Made by a program: the position numbers and the translations under genes. DNA of 64,000 bases from Actimicrobium sp035984655. GTDB taxonomy: Bacteria > Pseudomonadota > Gammaproteobacteria > Burkholderiales > Burkholderiaceae_D. The notes beneath the pieces were generated by a model, which was not told the DNA's origin, did no database searches, and saw only the letters and a list, made by a program, of their open reading frames with translations. Below are positions 58,321-64,000 of the stretch, piece by piece. The stretch lies in the NCBI RefSeq assembly GCF_035984655.1, contig NZ_JAXCHT010000006.1, positions 1-64,000 of the forward strand, read 5' to 3'. Each line of letters begins with the position of its first letter. The first letter of the stretch is position 1.

Positions 58321-59325
58321 ATGCATGCAATCGAAATCCGGCAATTCGGCGGACCCGAAGTTCTGCAACCCTGCGAACGGCCGATGCCCGTTCCGAAGGC
58401 GGGCGAGGTGCTGATCCGGGTGCATGCCGCCGGGATCAATCGGCCCGATGTATTTCAGCGCACCGAAAATTATCCGGTGCCCGCCGGCGCCTCCGATCTG
58501 CCCGGGCTGGAGGTCGCTGGCGAGCTTGTCGGTGGCGACCTGTCGGGCAGTGATCTGGCGCTGGGCGACGCCGTCTGTGCGCTGGTGCAAGGCGGCGGGT
58601 ACGCCGAATACTGCGTGGCGCCGATCGGTCAATGCCTGCCGGTGCCGGCCGGTTTGACGACCCTGCAGGCAGCCTCGCTGCCGGAGACCTTCTTTACGGT
58701 ATGGAGCAATGTGTTTGACCGGGTACGATTGTCGGGCGCAGAAACCTTGCTGGTGCAGGGCGGCACCTCGGGGATTGGCGTGACCGCGATCCAGCTTGCC
58801 ACGGCGCTGGGGCATCGTGTTTTCGCCACCGCCGGCTCCGACGACAAGTGCCGTGCCAGCGAAGCGCTGGGCGCGGAGCGGGCCATCAACTACCGTACCG
58901 AGGATTTTGTCGCGGTCATCAAGGAGCTCACGGCCGGCAAGGGTGTCGACGTCGTGCTGGACATGGTCGGTGGCGACTATGTGCCGCGCGAGATCAATTG
59001 CCTGGCCGACGATGGCCGCATTGCGTTGATCGCTCTGCTGGGCGGCGCCAAGGCGGAGATCGACCTGGGGCAGGTATTGCGCCGCCGCCTGACCATCACC
59101 GGCTCGACACTGCGTCCGCGCTCGGTGGGATTCAAGACTGACATCGCGCGCAATCTGCGCACACGGGTGTGGCCACTTTTGGCATCGGGAAAAATCAAGC
59201 CGGTGATCTTCAAGACGTTTCCGCTGGCCCAGGCTAGTGCTGCGCATGTGCTGATGGAGTCAAGCGCCCACGTTGGCAAGATCATGCTGGTCATTGACGA
59301 GGCGGCCAGCGCCATCGTGCGCTAA
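58321..59325 (+). CDS. NAD(P)H-quinone oxidoreductase (PIG3-type zinc-free MDR family)
   Basis: 334 residues from ATG 58321; the open frame before it runs back into the pnp terminator. The medium-chain reductase fold is seen in GEVLIRVHAAGINRPDVFQR, PGLEVAGELVGGDL, LLVQGGTSGIGVTAIQLA (NADPH-binding) and GKGVDVVLDMVGGDY. Zinc ligands are absent, as in quinone reductases. It is expected to reduce quinones with NADPH; the true substrate is unknown. It stands between pnp and tpiA, as in related bacteria. Confidence 0.88.
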   Translation: MHAIEIRQFGGPEVLQPCERPMPVPKAGEVLIRVHAAGINRPDVFQRTENYPVPAGASDLPGLEVAGELVGGDLSGSDLALGDAVCALVQGGGYAEYCVAPIGQCLPVPAGLTTLQAASLPETFFTVWSNVFDRVRLSGAETLLVQGGTSGIGVTAIQLATALGHRVFATAGSDDKCRASEALGAERAINYRTEDFVAVIKELTAGKGVDVVLDMVGGDYVPREINCLADDGRIALIALLGGAKAEIDLGQVLRRRLTITGSTLRPRSVGFKTDIARNLRTRVWPLLASGKIKPVIFKTFPLAQASAAHVLMESSAHVGKIMLVIDEAASAIVR

Positions 59326-59341
59326 TCGCGGCGGCTCCGGT

Positions 59342-59371
59342 TTGACCCACGCTGGCACGAGAGGATAGAAT
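59342..59371 (+). promoter_or_regulatory. Candidate sigma-70 promoter of tpiA
   Basis: TTGACC (59342-59347), an 18-base spacer and TAGAAT (59366-59371), about 30 bases before the tpiA start codon at 59401. Both boxes match well, and the position implies a very short leader. Confidence 0.6.
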
Positions 59372-59400
59372 GGCGGGTTATTGAAATCCGGAAGAGTCCT

Positions 59401-60150
59401 ATGCGTCGAAAGCTCGTCGCCGGCAATTGGAAGATGAACGGCACTCTCGCCACCAATGCCGCGCTGCTGAAAGAAATCCTGCATGGCCTTGGTACGCTCC
59501 CGGCGTGCGACGTCGCTGTCTGCGCTCCCGCGCCTTACCTTGCGCAGTGTCAGCAACTGCTTGATGGAACTGCGGTAGCGTGGGGAGGGCAGGATGTCTC
59601 GGTGCACGAGGCCGGCGCTTTTACCGGCGAGGTCTCCGGCGCGATGCTGCGCGATGTCGGCTGTCGCTACGTGCTGGTTGGTCATTCGGAACGGCGTGCC
59701 TATCATGGCGAAACCGATGCCTTGGTGGCGCAGAAAGCCTTGCGCGCGGTGCGGGCCGGTGTGGTGCCCGTCGTGTGTGTCGGCGAAACGCTGGCGCAAC
59801 GGGAGGCGCAACAAACCGGCGCGATTGTTGGCGGACAACTCGACGCAGTCCTTGCGGTGCTCGATGACGCTGATCTGAGCAACATCGTGCTGGCTTACGA
59901 ACCGGTATGGGCCATTGGGACAGGCAAGACCGCCACCCCGGAAATGGCGCAGGAAGTGCATGCGACCCTGCGTCAACGGCTGGCACGGCGCAATCCGGAG
60001 ACGGCTGCGCAGACCGTGATCCTGTATGGCGGCAGCATGAAGCCCGACAACGCACGCCAATTGATGGCGATGGCCGATATCGATGGCGGCCTGATTGGTG
60101 GCGCCGCGTTGAAGGCCGCAGATTTCCTGGCAATCATTCACGCCGCGTAA
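59401..60150 (+). CDS. tpiA: Triosephosphate isomerase
   Basis: 249 residues. It interconverts dihydroxyacetone phosphate and glyceraldehyde 3-phosphate. The substrate Lys is in AGNWKMNGTL, the electrophile His in VLVGHSERRAYHGE, the base Glu in LAYEPVWAIGTGKTATP, and the phosphate loops are LYGGSMKPDNARQL and GGLIGGAAL. Length and residues are normal. It is 85 bases before secG, with which it may be co-transcribed. Confidence 0.97.
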   Translation: MRRKLVAGNWKMNGTLATNAALLKEILHGLGTLPACDVAVCAPAPYLAQCQQLLDGTAVAWGGQDVSVHEAGAFTGEVSGAMLRDVGCRYVLVGHSERRAYHGETDALVAQKALRAVRAGVVPVVCVGETLAQREAQQTGAIVGGQLDAVLAVLDDADLSNIVLAYEPVWAIGTGKTATPEMAQEVHATLRQRLARRNPETAAQTVILYGGSMKPDNARQLMAMADIDGGLIGGAALKAADFLAIIHAA

Positions 60151-60235
60151 CGGCGCGGACCATGCCGCAGCAATGCCCAGGCGTTATTTCACATTCACAT
60201 AGCAACAGAACCAAACCAGAATCGGAAACCCAGTA

Positions 60236-60646
60236 ATGAACTCACTTCTCACTATCATCGTCGTCATCCAGGTCCTGTCGGCATTGACCATCATCGGTCT
60301 GGTGCTGGTCCAGCATGGCAAGGGCGCCGACATGGGCGCGGCATTTGGCTCGGGCGCCTCAGGCAGTCTGTTTGGTGCAACCGGGTCATCGAATTTCCTG
60401 TCGAAGTCGACCGGCGTGGCGGCAGCGGTCTTTTTCGGCGCGACGCTGGCACTGGCGTTTTTTGGCACGAACCGCAGCGCATCGAGTGGCAGCATTACCG
60501 ATACGATGACGGTAGCCCCGGCCAAACCAGTCGCACCGGCTGCCGGCGGCGTGACCCCGCCTGCCGCTGCGACACCGGAAAAAGCCGCTGCGCCGACCCC
60601 TGCCAGCGGCACGCCAGCGGGTCAATCAAATCAGATTCCAAAATAA
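60236..60646 (+). CDS. secG: SecG subunit of the protein translocase
   Basis: 136 residues with two membrane helices (about 3-21, LLTIIVVIQVLSALTIIG, and 55-75). The conserved middle is VLVQHGKGADMGAAFGSGAS followed by GSLFGATGSSNFLSKST. The Pro/Ala-rich C-terminal tail is variable in the family. SecG assists SecYEA-driven export at the inner membrane. It precedes the tRNA-Leu gene and the nuo operon, as in many Burkholderiales. Confidence 0.94.
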   Translation: MNSLLTIIVVIQVLSALTIIGLVLVQHGKGADMGAAFGSGASGSLFGATGSSNFLSKSTGVAAAVFFGATLALAFFGTNRSASSGSITDTMTVAPAKPVAPAAGGVTPPAAATPEKAAAPTPASGTPAGQSNQIPK

Positions 60647-60701
60647 GTGCAATAACGGCGCAATTCATTCGCGATTCAGGCTTCCTTCTTGCATTTGTGC
60701 A

Positions 60702-60731
60702 TTGAACAAAAAGGGTAAATCGAGTTAGAAT
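60702..60731 (+). promoter_or_regulatory. tRNA-Leu promoter
   Basis: TTGAAC (60702-60707), an 18-base spacer and TAGAAT (60726-60731), 11 bases before the mature tRNA 5' end. A GC-rich stretch (ACGCGCCTCACGCC) follows the -10, as usual for stable RNA promoters. Confidence 0.72.
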
Positions 60732-60742
60732 ACGCGCCTCAC

Positions 60743-60827
60743 GCCGACGTGGTGAAATTGGTAGACACGCTATCTTGAGGGGGTAGTGGCGAAAGCTGTG
60801 CGAGTTCGAGTCTCGCCGTCGGCACCA
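60743..60827 (+). tRNA. tRNA-Leu (anticodon GAG)
   Basis: 85 bases with encoded CCA. The acceptor stem GCCGACG pairs with CGTCGGC. The anticodon stem CTATC/GGTAG encloses the loop TTGAGGG with GAG at 60777-60779, reading CUC and CUU. The long variable arm (TGGCGAAAGCTG region) marks a class II tRNA, and the T-arm is GCGAG-TTCGAGT-CTCGC. The D-loop carries the GG of TTGGTAGA. It is followed by a terminator. No attachment-site duplication or integrase is seen. Confidence 0.97.
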
Positions 60828-60837
60828 TACAAGAAAA

Positions 60838-60871
60838 AGGCCAGCCGGATATAATCCGGGCTGGCTTTTTA
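60838..60871 (+). terminator. Rho-independent terminator after tRNA-Leu
   Basis: GCCAGCC-GGAT-ATA-ATCC-G-GGCTGGC (60840-60865) with a five-T tail. It lies 12 bases after the CCA end and separates the tRNA from the nuo operon. Confidence 0.9.
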
Positions 60872-60930
60872 TCGAGGAAGTTTGATTGGGTTTCCTTTCA
60901 GTTTAATTTTTCAACCTGAATGCGCGTACC

Positions 60931-61290
60931 GTGAATCTAGAAAATTATTTCCCCGTTCTGCTTTTTATCCTGGTCGGCATCGGCGTCGGTGTCGTGCCAC
61001 AATTACTTGGCCGTGTTCTTGCGCCATTCAAGCCTGACTCACAAAAAAATTCCCCTTACGAATGCGGCTTTGAAGCATTCGAAGATGCGCGCATGAAATT
61101 CGATGTGCGTTATTACCTGATTGCGATTCTGTTCATCCTGTTTGATCTTGAAACGGCATTTTTCTTCCCATGGGGCGTAGCGATGCGCGAACTTGGCTGG
61201 AACGGCTTTGTCGTGATGCTGTCGTTTATCGTCATTTTTGCCGTCGGCTTTTGGTACATCTGGAAGAAAGGCGCCCTTGACTGGGAATAA
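60931..61290 (+). CDS. nuoA: NADH-quinone oxidoreductase subunit A
   Basis: 119 residues with three membrane helices, a core membrane subunit of respiratory complex I. Start is GTG 60931 (NLENYFPVLLFILVGIGVG). The conserved cytoplasmic loop is KNSPYECGFEAFEDARMKFD with the sensitive Cys, followed by YYLIAILFILFDLETAFFFP. It is first in the operon nuoA-B-C-D-E. Confidence 0.97.
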   Translation: MNLENYFPVLLFILVGIGVGVVPQLLGRVLAPFKPDSQKNSPYECGFEAFEDARMKFDVRYYLIAILFILFDLETAFFFPWGVAMRELGWNGFVVMLSFIVIFAVGFWYIWKKGALDWE

Positions 61291-61293
61291 ATC

Positions 61294-61770
61294 ATGTCTA
61301 TTGAAGGCGTACTGAACGAAGGTTTTGTTACCACCACAGCCGACAAGCTGATCAACTGGACCCGCACCGGTTCAATGTGGCCGATGACGTTTGGCCTGGC
61401 CTGCTGCGCTGTCGAGATGATGCATGCTGGCGCCTCACGCTACGACATGGACCGTTTCGGTGTGGTGTTCCGTCCGTCGCCGCGCCAATCCGACGTGATG
61501 ATCGTGGCCGGTACGCTGTGCAACAAGATGGCGCCCGCATTGCGCAAGGTGTATGACCAGATGGCCGAGCCGCGCTGGGTCATTTCGATGGGCTCCTGCG
61601 CCAACGGCGGTGGCTACTATCACTATTCGTACTCGGTGGTGCGCGGCTGCGACCGTATCGTGCCAGTCGATATTTATGTGCCCGGTTGCCCGCCGACCGC
61701 TGAAGCCCTGCTGTACGGCATCATGCAGTTGCAAAACAAGATCAAACGCACCAACACGATCGCTCGCTAG
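61294..61770 (+). CDS. nuoB: NADH-quinone oxidoreductase subunit B
   Basis: 158 residues. It holds the [4Fe-4S] centre N2, the last electron donor to quinone. Cys ligands are visible in FGLACCAVEMMHAG, MGSCANGGGYYHYSYSVVRG and VYVPGCPPTAEALLY-like YVPGCPPTAEALLYG. Three bases separate it from nuoA. Confidence 0.97.
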   Translation: MSIEGVLNEGFVTTTADKLINWTRTGSMWPMTFGLACCAVEMMHAGASRYDMDRFGVVFRPSPRQSDVMIVAGTLCNKMAPALRKVYDQMAEPRWVISMGSCANGGGYYHYSYSVVRGCDRIVPVDIYVPGCPPTAEALLYGIMQLQNKIKRTNTIAR

Positions 61771-61776
61771 GCCACG

Positions 61777-62373
61777 ATGACAACCAAACTCGCCAACCTC
61801 GAAGCCGCTTTGCACAATGCGATCGGTGCGCAAATCCAGAGCCTGACCAATGCGTTGGGTGAAATCACCATCGTCGTCAAGGACACCGATTACCTGTCCG
61901 CCATGCGCGTGCTGCGCGATCATGCCGATTGCCGGTTCGAGGAGCTGATCGATCTGGCCGGCGTCGATTATTCGACCTATACCGACCAGGTTTGGGCGGG
62001 CAAGCGCTTTGCCGTGGTCACGCATCTGCTGTCGATGGCGCACAACTGGCGTTTGCGTGTGCGCGTCTTCGCCGAAGACGATGAAGTGCCGATGGTGGCC
62101 TCGCTCAATGACATCTGGAACGCGGCCAACTGGTACGAGCGCGAAGCATTCGATTTCTTCGGCATCCTGTTTGACGGCCATAACGACCTGCGCCGCATCC
62201 TCACCGATTACGGCTTCATCGGTCATCCGTTCCGCAAGGACTTCCCGGTGTCGGGCTATGTCGAGATGCGTTACGATCCCGAGCAAAAGCGCGTGATTTA
62301 CCAACCAGTCACGATCGAGCCGCGCGAAGTGGTGCCGCGCGTGATCCGCGAAGAACAGTACGGGCTCAAATAA
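61777..62373 (+). CDS. nuoC: NADH-quinone oxidoreductase subunit C
   Basis: 198 residues, the 30-kDa subunit of the peripheral arm. Signature is FHNWYEREAFDFFGI-like NAANWYEREAFDFFGILFDG, then DLRRILTDYGFIGHPFRKDF and VSGYVEMRYDPEQKRV. It is a separate protein here, not fused to NuoD as in E. coli. Its stop overlaps the nuoD start (TAATG). Confidence 0.97.
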   Translation: MTTKLANLEAALHNAIGAQIQSLTNALGEITIVVKDTDYLSAMRVLRDHADCRFEELIDLAGVDYSTYTDQVWAGKRFAVVTHLLSMAHNWRLRVRVFAEDDEVPMVASLNDIWNAANWYEREAFDFFGILFDGHNDLRRILTDYGFIGHPFRKDFPVSGYVEMRYDPEQKRVIYQPVTIEPREVVPRVIREEQYGLK

Positions 62374-63626
62374 TGGCTGAAATTAAAAACTACACGCTCA
62401 ACTTCGGCCCGCAACATCCGGCCGCGCATGGCGTCTTGCGACTGGTGCTGGAACTGGACGGCGAAGTCATTCAACGCGCCGACCCGCACATCGGCCTGTT
62501 GCATCGTGCCACCGAAAAGCTGGCCGAACAAAAAACCTATCTGCAATCCGTGCCGTACATGGACCGTCTCGATTACGTGTCGATGATGTGCAACGAACAC
62601 GGCTATGTGATGTCGATCGAAAAGCTGCTCGGCATCGATGTGCCGTTGCGCGCCCAGTACATCCGCGTGATGTTCGACGAGATCACGCGCCTGCTCAATC
62701 ATCTGCTGTGGCTGGGCGCGCATGCCCTCGACGTTGGCGCCATGGGCGTGTTTCTGTACGCCTTCCGCGAACGCGAAGATTTGATGGACTGCTACGAAGC
62801 CGTGTCCGGCGCGCGTTTGCATGCGGCCTATTACCGGCCGGGTGGCGTCTATCGCGACCTGCCGGACACGATGCCGAAGTACGGCGCCTCGCTGCTCAAG
62901 AACGACAAGGCGATTCGCCAGATGAACGAAAACCGGCAGGGTTCCCTGCTGGACTTCATCGAGGATTTCACCGCGCGCTTCCCGCGCTATGTCGATGAGT
63001 ATGAAACGCTGCTGACCGACAACCGCATCTGGAAACAGCGCCTGGTTGGCATCGGCGTGGTCTCGCCCGAGCGTGCCAAGGCGATGGGCTTCACCGGTCC
63101 GATGCTGCGCGGTTCCGGCGTCGAATGGGATTTGCGCAAGAAGCAGCCGTATGAAGTCTATGACCTGCTGGATTTCGATATCCCGGTCGGCGTCAACGGC
63201 GATTGCTACGACCGCTATCTGGTGCGCGTCGAAGAAATGCGGCAGTCGAACAAGATCATCAAGCAATGCGTCGAATGGCTGCGCAACAATCCCGGCCCGG
63301 TGATGACCGACAACCACAAGGTGGCACCGCCATCGCGCGTGAACATGAAGTCGAACATGGAAGAGCTGATCCATCACTTCAAGCTGTTCACCGAAGGGTT
63401 CCATGTGCCGCCGGGCGAAGCCTACGCGGCCGTCGAGCATCCGAAGGGCGAGTTCGGCGTGTACCTGATTTCCGACGGCGCCAACAAGCCATATCGCCTG
63501 AAGATCCGCGCGCCTGGTTTCGCGCATCTGCAGGGATTGAACGAAATGGCCAAGGGCCACATGATCGCCGATGCCGTCACCATCATCGGTACGCAAGACA
63601 TCGTTTTTGGCGAAATTGATCGCTGA
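62373..63626 (+). CDS. nuoD: NADH-quinone oxidoreductase subunit D
   Basis: 417 residues, the 49-kDa subunit that helps form the quinone pocket. Motifs are FGPQHPAAHGVLRLVLELDG, HIGLLHRATEKLAEQKTY and the closing DIVFGEIDR. Length is as in separate nuoD genes. It overlaps the nuoC stop by one base and is 40 bases before nuoE. Confidence 0.97.
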   Translation: MAEIKNYTLNFGPQHPAAHGVLRLVLELDGEVIQRADPHIGLLHRATEKLAEQKTYLQSVPYMDRLDYVSMMCNEHGYVMSIEKLLGIDVPLRAQYIRVMFDEITRLLNHLLWLGAHALDVGAMGVFLYAFREREDLMDCYEAVSGARLHAAYYRPGGVYRDLPDTMPKYGASLLKNDKAIRQMNENRQGSLLDFIEDFTARFPRYVDEYETLLTDNRIWKQRLVGIGVVSPERAKAMGFTGPMLRGSGVEWDLRKKQPYEVYDLLDFDIPVGVNGDCYDRYLVRVEEMRQSNKIIKQCVEWLRNNPGPVMTDNHKVAPPSRVNMKSNMEELIHHFKLFTEGFHVPPGEAYAAVEHPKGEFGVYLISDGANKPYRLKIRAPGFAHLQGLNEMAKGHMIADAVTIIGTQDIVFGEIDR

Positions 63627-63666
63627 GTCTGATTGCTGAAAAGCGATCGCCAATTGAGGCACAAGC

Positions 63667-64000
63667 ATGCTGTTATCAGAACAAGCGTATAAAAAGATCG
63701 ATCGCGAAGTCGCGAAGTTTCCTGTCGAGCAGAAGCAATCGGCAGTGATGGCGGCGCTCGCGATTGCCCAGGACGAAGCCGGCTGGCTGTCGCCCGAGCT
63801 GATCGCTGACATTGCCGGTTATCTCGACATGCCGGCCATTGCGGTGCAGGAAGTCGCGACGTTCTACGTCATGTACAACACCGCGCCGGTTGGAAAATTC
63901 AAGATTACCGTCTGCACCAATCTGCCTTGCGCGTTGTCGGGTGGCGAGAAGGCCGCGCAGTATCTGAAACAGAAGCTCGGCATCGACTATCGCGAAACCA
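63667..64000 (+). CDS. nuoE: NADH-quinone oxidoreductase subunit E (5' part, cut by window edge)
   Basis: The first 111 codons of nuoE, from ATG 63667 (LLSEQAYKKIDREVAKFP). Recognisable parts are DEAGWLSPELIADIAGYLDM, QEVATFYVMYNTAPVGKFKI and CTNLPCALSGGEKA, the first two of four Cys ligands of the [2Fe-2S] cluster N1a. The frame is open to the last base of the window. The rest of the operon (nuoF onward) should lie beyond. Confidence 0.96.
   Translation, partial: MLLSEQAYKKIDREVAKFPVEQKQSAVMAALAIAQDEAGWLSPELIADIAGYLDMPAIAVQEVATFYVMYNTAPVGKFKITVCTNLPCALSGGEKAAQYLKQKLGIDYRET

Noticed and set aside
56135..58330. 731-codon open frame on the minus strand opposite pnp
   Set aside because: It mirrors the codon periodicity of the real pnp gene, has no recognisable domain and low-complexity composition. 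Similar long shadow frames lie opposite leuA, leuD/leuB, aroC and nuoD.
60743..60827. tRNA-Leu as a possible integration site
   Set aside because: No integrase, no repeated 3' tRNA fragment and undisturbed core nuo genes follow directly, so there is no sign of an inserted element.

Overview
The window looks like chromosomal DNA of a Betaproteobacterium, order Burkholderiales, most probably Oxalobacteraceae. This rests on gene order and protein character: leuC-leuD-leuB-asd-fimV-truA-trpF-trpB-trpA-accD-folC-SPOR protein-cvpA-purF, then ilvB-ilvH-ilvC ... pssA-leuA, then rpsO-pnp-quinone reductase-tpiA-secG-tRNA-Leu-nuoABCDE. Codon use is GC-rich throughout. No rRNA, CRISPR array, integrase or prophage was seen. 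The only mobile DNA is the end of an IS256-family element at the left edge.

Layout. 1-2.8 kb: the IS end cuts off a LysR regulator whose divergent neighbours are a carboxymuconolactone-decarboxylase-like gene, an SMP-30-like secreted protein and an NTF2-like protein. 2.8-12.3 kb: a signalling block on the minus strand with a TPR-glycosyltransferase-like protein, a TPR-GGDEF diguanylate cyclase, a large PAS/GAF histidine kinase and its receiver-DUF3369-GGDEF-EAL partner; rraA lies among them on the plus strand. 12.6-33.7 kb: housekeeping biosynthesis on the plus strand, covering chorismate, leucine (with a tiny entericidin-like lipoprotein inside the leu cluster), aspartate semialdehyde, tryptophan, malonyl-CoA, folate, purine and sulfur amino acid genes, plus fimV and truA. 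33.9-38.7 kb: a secreted esterase, a TetR-LOG pair, a fasciclin protein and another TetR.

38.8-46.8 kb is the main accessory region, all on the minus strand. An ECF-type sigma factor, DUF3619, DUF3106 and RDD genes are tightly packed. They are followed by a Tat-signal small protein, a GMC oxidoreductase, a membrane-anchored lipase-like hydrolase and an M1 aminopeptidase broken by a frameshift. The sigma/DUF3619/DUF3106 trio has the parts expected of a transmembrane sigma/anti-sigma/periplasmic-sensor circuit and is the best candidate here for an undescribed system. 47.3-64 kb returns to conserved genes: branched-chain amino acids, Dps, a SIMPL protein, phosphatidylserine synthase, leuA, rpsO-pnp, tpiA, secG, a tRNA-Leu(GAG) and the start of the NADH dehydrogenase operon, cut off inside nuoE.

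How genes work together: leuC, leuD, leuB and the distant leuA complete the leucine branch fed by ilvB/H/C. aroC supplies chorismate and trpF/B/A finish tryptophan. Two c-di-GMP enzymes of opposite expected activity (an intact GGEEF cyclase and an intact EAL phosphodiesterase) sit within about 8 kb. All functions are inferred from reading the sequence and from family knowledge; no database search was run.
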